Origin: Collybia mongolica
Taxonomy: Eukaryota > Basidiomycota > Agaricomycetes > Agaricales > Clitocybaceae
Length of the DNA: 64,000 nucleotides
Reading direction: 5' to 3'
NCBI GenBank assembly: GCA_013420905.1
Contig: JAAXNY010000006.1
Location: forward strand, 1,674,001-1,738,000
The notes under the pieces were generated by a model that saw only the letters and a program-made list of their open reading frames with translations, was not told where the DNA came from and searched no databases. Shown piece by piece: positions 11,132 to 23,795 of this stretch. The position numbers and the translations under genes are program-made. How positions within the stretch are numbered: the stretch's first letter is position 1; every line of letters starts with the position of its first letter.

Positions 11132-13362
11132 CTACGTTTCAGCTTCGATTTCGGCAATGTTGGTCACGAAGTCCATTTCGTGGGCTCTGACGATATCGCT
11201 TCGGGTCCATAGTTTGGCGCCGGTATATAGAACAGGAAACAAGGCCAATGGTAGATAGTTTGTTACAAAAGTAGAGGTATCCCATTTCCCTTTGAGGAAC
11301 ACTTTCCATCCACTGAACTATGGATGAAGGAAAGAGTTCAGAAATGCCAATAAGTCGATACCCGTGAACTTACGAAGCATATAACAAAACAAAATATCAG
11401 GGCATACCACGCAGCATAAGGGTTGAGTTTGGATGCAAAGGGGAGTCCGTCGCGATCGTAACCCTGCACCTTCAACCCTTTGTAGAAACGGAGGTAGGTG
11501 ACGCAGATACCAAACCACGTCATCAACCCAGCAACAGAGGTCATATTAGCAAGCCAGCCAAAAACCTTCCCTGACCCGGTGTTGATACCCATATAAGAGA
11601 GGAGGGCAAACGCTGAACACGTAATGATGGATACATAGGGGAGACCTCTCTTAGATGTCTTGAGGAATATCTTTGGAGCATTCCCAGAGGAAGCAAGTCC
11701 ATCTTGATTGAGGCATATGATCAATATGCTGTTAATAGTAGGGGTTAGGGGTGCTCACACAAGGCTCGCGAGCTTGTGTACAAATCGCTAGAAGCAGCTG
11801 ACCATGCTGATGTTAATAAACACGCATTGATGATCTGGTCGATATATCAGCAAGATTGTTGGGAATAGATAAGGACGATATATCACGTACGGACGGGAGC
11901 GATTTGATGCCCGCGTTCTTGATTGCAATCACAAAGGGAGAGGATGCTGCTGTTCCAGTGTTGAGGTCTAGGCCTGAAGAGTTTGATGGCACAAGTAGAC
12001 CAATTATTGTCGTTCCTCCGATATAAAAGAGGAGAATACCTAACAAGGGCATTTTAGTTCTATGTGGTGAAGGTAATGGAACAAAACTAATGACATACGG
12101 ATATACACTCTCCTAATTGCTTTAGGTAGGTTACGACGAGGATTTTTGGCTTCCCCGGCAGCGATCTGGGGTCAATGGTCCCTCGGTCATCGGATGAGAT
12201 ATGAGTGGGGTGCAACTTACCGCAACGATCTCCGTGCCTATGAACGAAAACGCTGCTTGAGTCATGACAGCCCACCAGGCCAGAAATCGACCTGTGTTGC
12301 CTTCGATACCGGAAAACTGAACGAAGGGTCCTGGGTTTTTCCAGTACCGAAATCCGATTCTGTCATGATTAGGGCCACCTGTTTAATTCTCCTTTTTGAC
12401 TCCTTATATCATTTATCCTGGTGATGAACATACCTCCTAGATCTAATACAATTCCCAAAATGATGAGACCAGTGATCGTAATAACTTTTATAAAGCTTCT
12501 CGGGGTTCAGCTCGATACCTGGAAGAAGGACCTATGACGAAGCTTACGCGAAGATAAATTCAGCTTCTCCATACACGCCCGCGCCAAATAGATTGATGAT
12601 TATAGTCACAACCATCGTGATCGTTATCCAAACTGCAGGATTGGTGTTGGAATCCCAAAAGCCAATGAGAACTGCAGCGGCACTGAGCTCTGCGGGTAAT
12701 ATGATAGTCCAATTATACCTCAAAGAAAACAAAAATGACCACACATTGGGAGGCTCATATATCCAAAAGCATACCAGTAATTCCAGCCCATGGTAAAAGA
12801 GAATGCGGGGTCCACAAAACGCTGAGCAAGCTTGATATGACCACCAGGAATGGGCAAAAAGGCAACCATTTCACCAAGCGAGATCTGTTATTGCTGAAGA
12901 TGAGATGCCCGGAAATCGAAGTGAAGTAAATACCATAACACTGTAACAAATCGTTCCCATTACAATGTAACCCAACAAAAGACCTACGAGAGATCATTGA
13001 GAATGTGTTACTCGGTAAGGAGTATCTTACAGTACCGACGGGCCCTCCGTCCTTCAATGAACTAGCTGTACCTAAGAATAAACCTAATGGGAAGAATAGG
13101 TATCAACAGTGATTCATGTATATGCTTCAGTCAATGACATACCAGTCCCAATGACCCCGCCAATACTGAACCGAATAAGGAGCAAGCAAACACGAAGAAA
13201 TCGTGTGACTCACCTAATCATCGCAATGTGTCTGTTCTTCAATTGTCGAACCAGTTTCACTTCTCCGGGAGTGCCATCGCCTGTGGGGTGTTCAAGCGTC
13301 TCAACATCGGAATCACGTTTTGCTTCAAACACTTTCTCATTGGAGAATTGTTTGCTTGCCAT
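11132..13362 (-). CDS. Amino-acid permease (AAT/APC superfamily)
   Basis: Plasma-membrane amino-acid/proton symporter, probably twelve transmembrane helices, broken into about a dozen exons. The cytosolic N-terminus ends in LVRQLKNRHIAMISIGGVIG, the family entry motif, followed by TGLFLGTASSLKDGGPVG. Other hallmarks are SLGEMVAFLPIPGGHIKLAQ, AFSFTMGWNYW, GEAEFIFA, AWWAVMTQAAFSFIGTEIVA, and FTEASGNAPKIFLKTSKRGLP-like blocks in the second half. The last exon (FSGWKVFLKGKWDTSTFVTN through EIEAET) ends at 11132. The substrate cannot be predicted from these motifs. The closest groups are the broad-specificity fungal permeases. Exon borders in the middle of the gene are approximate. Several introns leave exons of fewer than 60 nt. 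Confidence 0.9.
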
Positions 13363-13421
13363 GTTTGACTTGAGTGCAAAGCGGTAAAGGTGGTGATTTG
13401 GGGGCAGAAGCGTGTCAAAGA

Positions 13422-13431
13422 CCTTTTATAA
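13422..13431 (-). promoter_or_regulatory. TATA-like element of the amino-acid permease gene
   Basis: On the minus strand the bases read TTATAAAAGG, about 60 bp upstream of the permease ATG at 13362. The spacing suits a core promoter with a short leader. Role inferred. Confidence 0.45.
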
Positions 13432-13797
13432 CGATGCAGGGGTGGCTGATGCGCAAGAACTCCATATTGGAGTCGGATTCTGACTCTAACCGACCGGGTA
13501 GGGGATAACGCTAATGTTGCAGGACAAGCAACGTAACTCGATAAATGAATGGGGCAGGCCGCAGACTTGCCGAAACCTGGGTTCCTTGTTCTACCCGAAA
13601 GCCATGCTTATCTCTTATGCCACAGGTTTGTGTATATATAAAAATAAAGTTTCAACTGATGTGATGCGCTCTGGAGACACCGAATGTCAAGGACCGATAG
13701 TTTACAGGAATCGGATGTAGAGTATCTAGAAATCATCCAGTTGCCTCTGCGTTTCGATATGTATATATGTATGTACGTACTTGGAATATAGGGAACT

Positions 13798-16476
13798 TCA
13801 ACGGAGCAACCGCCGAAACCCACCCATACAGCGCGTCAATAGCCCCGCATATGGCGGAGTCATCATCAATGTGATGCCGAGATCGTTTAAAGGGCATATA
13901 ACGGGTTTCTCATGCCGTTCTTCGACCCTCGAGTACTCTGATATTTGCGTCTCTGACACGGGGATAGTAGGGGTTCGAATGCCAAGGTTCCCGAAAAAGG
14001 TTAAACCATGCGGAAGCGAAGTCCAGCGTCTCTTTTCCCGCGGGAGGAAGGACACATCCTGGGTGTCTGAAGGAGGTACCTGATGCAAGGATAAATCGTT
14101 AACCGTTATGTCGTTTCCATGAGGTTCGCCTCGGGTGTAAAAAATGGGCGTGCGCTGCGGTTTCCCGGTCTTCGTGACCCCAACTCTATTTTTAGACATG
14201 ATGCCTGAAAATTTTGACCCAGGAATATTTAGGCTCCCCTGAGTTGTCGAGATGTGCCGTGAACTCCTGTGATCCATATTGCTGGGGCTGGTAGGAGTTC
14301 CAGATCTCAACCGTTTTAGGCCCTTAGTCGTCGCCAGTTGGATAGGTGAGATGTGGGAGATATCCCCATCCTCCCATTGACCTTTTCTTTTTCCCAAAAC
14401 GGGGTGGTCTCGAGATTTCGTAAATGTGATGCCAGGCTTGCTTCGTCCCTGAGAAATTGCTGTCATCGCACGCTTGAGACTACCTTCGGATCTCTTTGGT
14501 CGGGGAACCCTGATAGGTTTGCCTGGATGACGTTGAATCATCTCAATAGCCTGCACAGCCTGTTGGTTGTGATGTCGAATATACTCTGTGATATCAGGAT
14601 TTCTCCAATGGGGGTTACTTGGATCCTGTGTTATGGCGTCGGGATGGGGGAGTCCAAGTTCAATACACCGCCGGATGTTCGCGTTAATGATGCGCTGTTT
14701 GGAAGATGTCGCACCATAGGCAAAGTCGTGGGTTATAACGGGCGGGTCATGAGCTTCGACCTGATGTTCAAAATGTCGACCTTTTAAAAGGATGTCAGCC
14801 TCCCCACCTAGATTAACATGGCATTAAGAGAGACCGCCGGCAGCAAATGTCTGCAACCCACCTGACATATAGCCCGATTCTCCCGAAAATTCGCATGAAC
14901 CACGAGAGCCCACTGAAAATCGAATTTTCTTAACAGGTCGGCTACTAGATTCCGCATTTTCAATAACTTTGCGCTTGTGGATTCGGGGGGAGGATAAGGA
15001 TGTTCGGCTACGGACTGGTGGAGAGTCTGGAGCGTCAATCGGCATGATCGAGGATTTACGACTCCGGAGATTATACCGGGCGCTTTTCGCGCATAGCTCA
15101 GATACCAGGAGGGAGGTTTCTGGATCCGATTTGTTGTGGTCATTGGGTGGAGGTGGCGGCGGCGGGGGGGTGGAAGGGTAGCTGAACTGTGTCTCTGCCT
15201 CCAGTGCATCTACAATGTTTAGAAAGTGCTGAATTTTCGATTCGAGAACGGCCTTAGTTTGTCCTGGCATAACAAACCGTTTGGGTGGGAGAGTGGGAAA
15301 GGGGAGCCAGTGGTAGACGTCTTCTGGAAGTCGCCCAATTTTCTCTTCAAGCTGATCCACCAACTTTGGAGAATCTTTGTATGTCTTTCGGCCTTTGATT
15401 TCTGTCCCTGCGGCTTGAGAAGAGTGCTGAGTATAGTTGAGGTATTCTTCCCGTTGTGCATCTTGATAGTTGAGCAAAAATTTAACTTTTCTCATCTCCG
15501 TAAGTAGATCAGCCGGATCTGCAGCGCGAAGACCCACAGCCGCGTTTGAAACGAGTGCGCGACTTGAGTGAAAATTAAGGATAGTAATGTTAGCATCCCC
15601 CCCGATCACCATGTCACTAAGGTGAACATCCCCATGGTATACACCCTTTGAATGTATTTTTTCGAAAGCTTCCACACAACGTCTTTTCAGGACACTGGGC
15701 ATATCTGGCGAGGCCTCTATCCAGAATGAGTGGTGGGGGGCTTCCATTGCTACACTGATTTTTCCAATAGTGCAGAAAACTCCGATTATTGCAGGTACGA
15801 TGTAACCCTGAAATTCCTTGAGCTGCGATTTGAGGAGGGAGAGCTGATAGAAAGATGAGGAAGGAAAAGTAACGTAAGAAAATCTAAGGGGCTTGCCTCA
15901 GTGAAAAACCCTAGAACTGGATTCAAGGATTGCCAACTATGAGTAACACAAATCATGCTTTTAGTCAAGACACATGTATTTCTTTCCATGAACACCCACC
16001 ATTTGGATAAGTAACCGATTCTTCGATCGGAAAGCTTCCCAGTAGTGATATATGTGCAGAAATTAGCACCAGCTAAGCCCAGGTCAGCACATAAACAGAA
16101 GGAAAAGGAGCCACCGGGATAACACACAAGATATTGTTGTAACATGCTTGGTATCTTCAATATGTAGCCCATTCAACTCGTTTGTTGACCTATGAATAGG
16201 CTCCGAAAGAAGATGTGGGTTAATACAGTGAGACCAGGGTTCGTGTGCGTCTGGTGAGTCGACCGAAACACCCTCTTTTTCGGCGTAGGGACTGGTTCCC
16301 CATATAACCGGTAATGGGTTAAGATGGCCAGTGGTTGACTTTGACTCTTTGATGTGTAGCAAATGATCTAGCTCCTCAGATGTATTGTCGACATCGGCTG
16401 TCAGCGCACGCCAAAAAGGGGAGTTTCGTGGTCCTGTTGGGTCAAGGGAGATGAGAGATGGTGATATATCATTCAT
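13798..16476 (-). CDS. Basidiomycete protein-kinase-like protein with altered active site
   Basis: Multi-exon gene. The N-terminus (MNDISPSLISLDPTGPRNSP, start at 16476) is followed by a region matching no family I can name. A kinase-like C-lobe then starts near 15845 (LSLLKSQLKEFQGYIVPAII) and includes ISVAMEAPHHSFWIEA. The catalytic-loop equivalent is GVYHGDVHLSDMVIGGDANI, followed by ITILNFHSSRAL. Compared with the usual HxDxxxxN and DFG motifs, the loop asparagine is aspartate and the DFG aspartate is asparagine. The C-terminal half is Pro-, Ser- and basic-rich, includes an eight-proline run, and ends at 13798 after a helical segment (HHNQQAVQAIEMIQRHPGKP). It is probably an expanded agaricomycete kinase-like family; activity is uncertain. 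One intron (15896-15844) appears to use a GC donor. Exon borders before 15900 are approximate. Confidence 0.75.
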
Positions 16477-17968
16477 AGTGTGCAGAGAGCAGTAGTTTTA
16501 AGAATACTGTCGAGGGGTCGATTTTATAAGAGGCTTTGGGGTTCATGATTCCGCCCAAATCTTGACCTTGTTGCAAATCTAGTACAAGACCACGACACGA
16601 ATTCGGCAACGTGCCCCGGCAATCAAAATTCATTGTAAGCTTTCTGCTGTTGCGGATCTGTGGACAGCACAATAATAGGGGCAGGGGCGGAAAGCCTGTA
16701 GGCCCCAATCCAAGGAGAGTTTTCATACATAGTATGGAAAGAAAATCTCAAAAAAAGACGGTATTTGGATACATGCGGTGAAAGACAGACTCGCTACGAT
16801 TATTTCGTGTCCAATACGGATGTGTTCAAACGTTCAAGCTTCAAGCCGCAGGAAGGGTAATTACTTTGAGAAGATATTTCTCTACGTATATTTTTGTATT
16901 TCCACCAGCCGATAGTGGAAAGACGATCGATACCGCTCAATCGAAACCTTGTTTTGAGCAGACCCAGAAACATTGTTGTAAGATGAGCTGCCGATAACAG
17001 CACTGGTCGTAGAAATGGAGGTGGCAGAGCCCATGTTATACAGGGCTAGCGGGACACTGTCAAGGCCGGCAAGAAATTTTTTTAAGGATAAAAGCAAACA
17101 TGGATGCGGGTCATGAGAAGGCGTCAAGCCAAACACAGAACTAGGAACCTAGTTTGTATAGACCGACAATACAAGAGTTGACAGTTGACCGACACGTGCT
17201 CGCTTATAGTTAGCATGTGACCATGAGAGGGAAGTTCTAATCATGATCGAATCCCTTCTAAGTAGTGCAGCGGATCAATCCCACATACATGCAACATGAC
17301 CACGCAACTTAATTCTGGACATACGTGGAATTGACCTTGGGACCCTTCAGGAAGTAATCATGGTAAACCTATGTATTTCAAAACAGCCGTATCTTATTCA
17401 TCTACCGCTTCACATGGCCATATCAGATGGTCTTGTGTGCCTGAAGTTATTGAGACTGAGATATCAATTCCATTACACGTCTACATATCCTGGCACCAAC
17501 GGCTTTGCGAACCGGACTTCCGATGAGCAATTTGCAGAGGAACTACTAGCCATGGAAGACTTGGCCTTCAGTGGTACGAGGACAAGATGTGTGATCCCTG
17601 GGGCCATACACCAGGAAGAAAGCTTCAACTAGAATCCACGTCACCTAGGTCGGTTCAAGAATATATCGGATTGATTATTTTGAATAAACTTCGGCATTTT
17701 AGCTTGTTCTGCGGGACCCCAAATATCGCAATAGATGACTACTTTTTTTCGGACTCTGTTCCTTCTTAAAAGACCCCACACTTACCAATATATTTGACCC
17801 CGCATATATCTCGGACGTTGACAACGGTCCGCCGCAAAATTATCGGACACTGACTTCTTTGCAGATAGAAGAGGATGCCCCGATCCCACGTCTTGAGTCT
17901 TTATAAAGTCCCCTCAAAGAGCTTCAGACCCTGTCAAGTCACCTCTCACCCCGTTGTCGCTAGCGACC
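16477..17968. other. Divergent intergenic region upstream of the kinase-like and GH74 genes
   Basis: About 1.5 kb. Minus-strand ORFs at 16469-16726 and 16882-17136 and a plus-strand ORF at 17360-17632 are open, but their translations show no family features and no convincing splice partners. An extra 5' exon of the kinase-like gene could lie in 16480-16726. The right end holds the GH74 promoter. Confidence 0.4.
17902..17908 (+). promoter_or_regulatory. TATA box of the GH74 gene
   Basis: The sequence TATAAAG lies within the palindrome CTTTATAAAG, about 65 bp upstream of the xyloglucanase ATG at 17969. Position and sequence fit a strong, inducible fungal promoter. Role inferred. Confidence 0.55.
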
Positions 17969-20900
17969 ATGTTTAGGTTCAAGGTTTTGGCTGCTTTGGC
18001 CTCGGCAGCAATCAGTCCTTTGGTATATGCCGTTAATTCTCAATCCTATACTTGGAAAAACGTCAAGATTGGTGGAGGAGGTGGATTTGTGCCTGGCATC
18101 GTTTTTAACCCAACGGAAAAGGTAAGGACCACCGGTTCTCACTAAACCGGGATGCGTCGAACATGCATCTACAGGGTCTCGCATATGCACGCACAGACAT
18201 CGGTGGTGCGTATAAACTAAACGCAGACGATTCGTGGTCGCCCCTCCTTGATTTTGCGGATGATGCGAGATGGAATTACTGGGGTGTCGATGCTCTTGCA
18301 ACTGATCCAGTGCAACCGGCCCGGCTGTACTTGGTTCGTAGCTCACCCCAACAAGACCGCGTCTTGCTGAATCTTCCACAGGCAACCGGGATGTATACAA
18401 ACTCCTGGGATCCCAACAATGGTCAAATCCTCATCTCCGCTGATTATGGTAAAACTTTTACCGCATCAAAGCTTCCTTTCAAAGTCGGTGGCAACATGCC
18501 AGGTCGTGGAATGTGTGTCACGTCATAAAGAATGAATCAAATTTACTAATCTGTTGTATTTAGGGGAGAGGTAGGGGCCTCTATCTATGGACACCTTCAT
18601 ACCTAATCGTGTTTCCAATCTCTCTTAGAGACTAGCTGTAGATCCCAATAGGAACACCATCCTGTTCTTCGGTGCCAGAAGCGGCAACGGTCTTTGGAAA
18701 TCAACCAACTCTGGTACGACATGGACCCAAGTTACCTCATTCCCAAGCACTGGTACACCAATCAACTCACAGAATCGGAGCTTCAGCTTACTGGTATAAA
18801 CTTAAGGCACATATATCCCTGACACTTCAGACTCCAGTGGTTATAATAGTGATAAAGTCGGTGCGTCTGTCTCCATCACTTGTTCTGACAGTCTTTCTAG
18901 CAGTTCGTTGAAATCACCCGCAGGAATTGCGTGGGTCACCTTCGATAAAACATCGGGAACGTCGGGAACTGCCACACCACGTATCTTCGTAGGTGTTGCC
19001 AACAAGGGTACTACTAACATCTATGTTACTACCAATGGCGGGACTTCGTGTAAGGGCTCTAGATTGTTGGCGTCTTCTCGACTGACGAATCGTACTGGAT
19101 CATAGGGACCGCTGTTGCCGGTCAGCCAACTACCTACCTTCCTCACAAGGGTGTGTTGTCGCCTTCTGAAAAGGCACTGTATGTCTCCTACTCTGATGGA
19201 GCGGGTCCTGTAAGTGACCTAACTTGAGAGAGCTCTTTCTGCGGCTTTTAAATGATTTCAGTATGACGGTACCTTGGGTGCCGTCTTTAGGTACGATATT
19301 GCGGCAGGAACTTGTACGTCAAACCTTGTTTTTCCCTATCATTCATTTTCACCGGTGGGCACAGGGAAGGACATTACTCCTGTCAGTGGTGGGGATCTCT
19401 ACTTTGGTTTTGGTGGTGTAGCCGTCGATTTACAAAAGCCTGGAACTATCATGGTCGCCGCGCTCAATTCATGGTACCCTGATGGACAAATATACCGTTC
19501 CACGAACGGCGGTACTACATGGAGCCCGTTCTGGGCCTGGGGAAGTTACCCCGAAATGTTCAAGTATTACACGTATTCCAACAGCCTTGCTCCTTGGCTC
19601 GGCCCCAACTATGTTGATACAACCCCTGGTAACAAACAAATCGGATGGATGATGGAAGGTCAGTAGGCAGTGTTTTCCGCAATGCGCCCATGCTCTGACT
19701 GCGATTTAGCTTTGGTAATCAATCCGCTTGACTCAAACCATTGGCTGTACGGCACGGGGGCCACCGTCTATGGAGGACGAGATCTGCTCAAAGTCAGTCC
19801 GGTATTTCACGCCTCAGTGACAAATCTGACACTTCTCCATAAAGTGGGACACTGCCCACAATGTGACCTTAAAATCTGTAGCAGACGGAATCGAAGGTGT
19901 CTTTTTTCTTGTGCTGTACATCCTCACGGATCAACTCAGAGCATAACTTAGAAACCGCAATTCAAGGCCTTATCTCTCCCCCGTCCGGTCCATCTCTGTT
20001 ATCCGCAGTTGGAGATATTGGAGGTATCTATGTTCGTTCATTGACTTTTTATAATAACAAAACATAGTTGTTAGGCTTTGCCCACACCTCTTTAACCGTT
20101 GCTCCAAAAACTGGTTTTACTAACCCTACTTGGGCAACCGCTGCTGATATTGATTTTGCCGGAAATAAACCCACCAACATTGTTCGTATTGGTACAGGAG
20201 ATAGGTGCGAGTGCCCATGAGAGCCGTTATCTTCTCGAATCTCAACTTCTTTGGTTATAGTACTTCGGGCAAGCAGGCGGCTCTATCTACCGACTCGGGT
20301 GCAACTTGGTAAGTATTAGACACCTTGCTGGCCACTCACAAGTTTAAAATACGGTTTGAAGGTTCCCACATAATGGAGCAGCAGATAATGTCTCAGGTGG
20401 GGGTTGATGTGATCTTCCAACCAAACGCACTCACTGACCTCCCTCGATATAAGGCGGAAAAGTTGCAATTTCAGCCGACGGTACAACTGTTCTCTGGCGT
20501 ACTGGCTCGAACGGTGTTCAAGTATCCCAAAATCAAGGCACCTTTACATTAGTCTCGTCTCTCCCATCTTCTGCTGTTATCGCATCCGACAAGAAAACCA
20601 ACGCGGTTTTCTACGGCGCTTCTGGTTCCTCGTTCTACATATCTACTGACGGAGGCAAAACGTTCTCTGTTAAAGGGTCTCTGGGAAGCTCGACGTCGCC
20701 TTCGAAGGTCATCGTCAACCCAGGTGTAACTGGTGACGTATGGGTATCCACGGACAAGGGCCTGTTCCATTCTACTAACTCTGGGACGTCATTCACCGCC
20801 ATCTCAGGAGTAAGCCAGGCGTGGGCAATCGCGCTTGGAGCACCCGCAAACTCTGGGGGATATCCTGCTCTGTTCGCAGCTGCCAACATAGGTGGAATTG

Positions 20901-21443
20901 GGTACTTTAGGTCCGACGATGCTGGTGTAAATTGGGTTAAGATCAATGACGCTGCGCATGGATTTGGTTCTGTCGGTTCCACTGTTCTCACAGCTGACCC
21001 ACGCGTTTATGGCCGGTAGGCTAACTGACCAATAATCAAACGAGATGGTCTACTAACTCACTACTCATAGCATTTACATCGGCACAAACGGCCGTGGAAT
21101 ATTCTACGGCGATGCAAGCGGGTCTGCTCCCCCCAATACCGCAACCGGAACAACGACTGCCACGACAACCACGAGACCCGCAACTACCACCACCACCACT
21201 TCTACTAGTCCTACCGGAACGGCACCTGCTGGAGCTTATGGGCAATGCGGAGGTTTGTCGTATAGTAAAATGATATTTCAGATATTCACGCTTCTAAAAT
21301 CCAGGCCTTGGATGGACTGGTCCCACAACTTGTGTAGCAGGTTTCAAATGCACTTATAGCAATGATTGTGAGACACCTATCTGGAGTGTAGCAATTCAAA
21401 CAATAATATATGTCCAGATTATTCTCAATGCATTCCAGCATAG
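17969..21443 (+). CDS. Secreted xyloglucanase, GH74 with C-terminal CBM1
   Basis: Endo-beta-1,4-glucanase acting on xyloglucan, secreted. The N-terminus MFRFKVLAALASAAISPLVY is a signal peptide. The mature GH74 two-propeller domain begins YTWKNVKIGGGGGFVPGIVF and carries ARTDIGGAYKL, whose aspartate lies in the family's catalytic motif. WNYWGVDALATDP, GMYTNSWDPNNGQILIS, GGNMPGRGMGERLAVDPNRN, YFGFGGVAVDLQKPGTIMV and WWG-like repeats follow. A Thr-rich linker (TTTATTTTRPATTTTTTS) leads to a CBM1 built from three exons: AYGQCGGLGWTGPTTCVAGF and KCTYSNDYYSQCIPA, with all four cysteines and the aromatic face present. The stop is at 21441-21443. At least a dozen introns interrupt the gene. One 7-nt micro-exon (18564-18570) is needed to keep MGER. 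Length is about 830 residues, typical of fungal GH74-CBM1. Confidence 0.95.
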
Positions 21444-21562
21444 GGCCTTTTGGACATGTAGTAAAAAGTCCGTTGCACAACTATCAAGTATCTGGACGTA
21501 TTCAAATTTGTTTGGGGGGCCGGAAACTACAATAAGCATGAAAGGCACTATCTGCATATCTT

Positions 21563-23448
21563 TTAAGCCCTGTGCTTGCTTTCTTCCCAGACCTGTCAAG
21601 TATTTTTCAAGTTGCAAAATAGAGAAATTTAGGAAGGCTGCGAACCTCGAAAAACCTTCGCCGATCTGCAACCTTGACACCTCTACAGCTTGTAAGATCC
21701 AAACTTTTCAACTTAGGGCAAACATCGATGACGGGGAAAAGGCCTTCGCCTAAAGAAAGACGATAGAGTTAATCAAATATATGCACAAACTATCGTCGTA
21801 CTTGTAATTTTTGTGCCGGCTAACCCGAGTGACGCCAGGGACGAGCAAGTAGAGATATATACACCGGCTTCATCATCAATTCCAGTGTTGTTGAGGATCA
21901 GCATTTCAATTTGAGGAGCATCCGCGTTGGGGTTGGCTAGCATCAATCCAGCTAAATCGGCGGAGTGAAGCGAGGGGATACCTGCAAGGTTTAGCTTCTG
22001 CAGTGGCGATGAGATATGTACATTCTTCGAAGATCACACGCGCAAATCGAACCTTGCATTTCCTGCCCACATGGCTAACAAAATAAAAGAGCGCGCTGTC
22101 GGTCTTCGACGTAGTTCCCAGCTTTGTATTGCCGACTAAATTTATGCTTTCTAGACAAGAAAACGTCTTGAGGACGGCAGTTAAATCGCGGAGATGACCG
22201 TCGGTCATCGTCATTGCAGAGCTATTGCCTACCGATATCCGCGATCCACGACTACCGCCCAAGGCCCCAAGGTTTAACGTTCTTAACTGGGGAAGCATCG
22301 AAATGATTTCAACGATATCAAGCCCTGGTACTGTGGTGGATGTAAGGGATAGTTTCTGCAAGGCAGGTATCTTGGATGGGGAAAGCAGGGCGGCTGGACG
22401 TCGGATGAGTGTGAATGAAACATCTAACCGTTGCAGCCCTGGGTACAACGTCAACAGGAAACCGATGGAGTTATCGGAAAGCGACGTTTGACGCAGCTTC
22501 AACGTCCGTAATGTAGGTCGTCGAAGGTCTTTGCCAACGCAAGATATGAGATTGGAAAAAGTAGAGTCTGTCTGAAAAACAAATAGTGAAACGGCGGGCC
22601 AAGTAAGTGCGTTGTTTATACTAACCCAATTTTGTATCCCCCCCAGTTTGAGTATTTCTATTTGTGGACATTCAGTGACCAGTGGGACCAGAGAAGCTGG
22701 AGTAACGGATGTGTGATTCAAATTAACAGTTCTAAGACCAGGGCATGTTGCTGCTGCAGCCTTGATAGTTTCCGACCCTACCTTGGTTGAACCACTGGAT
22801 TGAGATTTTAAAAACAAAGGTAAGGAGCTGGGGAGAGGGAGAGGATTTTTCCGTCACCGTAAAATGAGAACGCGAAGAGAGCACAAATGTCGTATCAGGG
22901 ACGCAAAAACACTGTCTGGGACTTTGTCGAAACCGGACAGCTCTAATTCTTGAATGCCGGGATTTAATCTAGATATATTAGAGATAGTCGACCTATTCAC
23001 GCCTGGTAGGTCTCCTCTGAGCACCACTGAAGGACCGCGTAGAAGATACTATTGCAAAGCAAGCATAAATTTATAGCGAAGTGGAAAAGGTTTTGTAACT
23101 GCCCACAGTAACGATAAACTCGTGTTTGAGATATGTCGGACATGAAGTTCGAAGCATGGCAAATAATTTTGGAATCAATAGGTCTGGAATGGCCTTCAAA
23201 TCATCGGCTAGTTTTTGCTCCCATGCTGGGCTGTTCCTTAGCTTTACAAAGTTAACGACGAACATGCGTCCACACAGAGTTGTCAACGTCGGGACTGTTG
23301 ACGTAGGAAGACTTCTTGTGGAAGCTGTGGAGGAAGAGGGGGCATTTTGTTGAGCTGATGTAGTGTCGAATTCATCTGGTGCCCCAAACGGCGAGGGTTG
23401 GCTATTTCCCAGAATTCGCCGTTTTGAAGGCTTTTTCGACATTTTCAC
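21563..23448 (-). CDS. Leucine-rich repeat (RNI-like) protein
   Basis: The start at 23448 gives a basic, Ser-rich N-terminus (MKMSKKPSKRRILGNSQPSP), followed by LTTLCGRMFVVNFVKLRNSP and LLIPKLFAMLRTSCPTYLKH. A series of cysteine/leucine-type repeats follows, each about 25 residues: IKAAAATCPGLRTVNLNHTS, LVTECPQIEILKLGGIQNW, LKLRQTSLSDNSIGFLLTLY, PALQKLSLTSTTVPGLDIVE. The last exons give PVIDVCPKLKSLDLTSCRGV and end VWEESKHRA with stop at 21563. The fold resembles F-box/LRR and Rad7/Amn1-type proteins, but I see no F-box. A role in substrate recognition is only inferred. Introns lie near 23080-22990, 22900, 22590, 22030, 21790 and 21650; exact borders of some are uncertain. Confidence 0.8.
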
Positions 23449-23795
23449 GTCTAGCTTCCAGAATGTATGGGAGTGGTGAAGAAGAGGTCAAAGTTTGTCA
23501 GGAGCTAGGAAGAGTACATGATCTCATAAACGGGAACATCAAAATGAATAACACAGCCACGGACTCAACCAAACCGATGAAAACTTGATTGCTTTGGTCT
23601 AACTAAGCGTCTACTTTATTGGTGAGGTTATTTCTGCCTCGAATGGTTTGGTGTTCGGCAGAATCACGGTCCCTAATTGGCGATGAGTCACAAATATAAT
23701 CTGAGACGAGGAACGGTGGCAACACGATTGATATTCTATTATCAAAAAGTGTGGAGTTCTTGGCAAGGTTCGATTCTCTACAAGTAGGTCCGTAC
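23449..23795. other. Short intergenic region
   Basis: About 350 bp upstream of the LRR gene start and downstream of the membrane-protein stop, both on the minus strand. No gene, repeat or clear TATA element seen. Confidence 0.4.

Noticed and set aside
13968..13982. GGGGTTCGAATGCC resembling a tRNA T-loop
   Set aside because: No matching acceptor, D or anticodon arms nearby; it lies inside the last exon of the kinase-like gene.
17360..17632. 90-codon plus-strand ORF between the kinase-like and GH74 genes
   Set aside because: No recognisable product in any frame and no convincing splice partners; not called as a gene.
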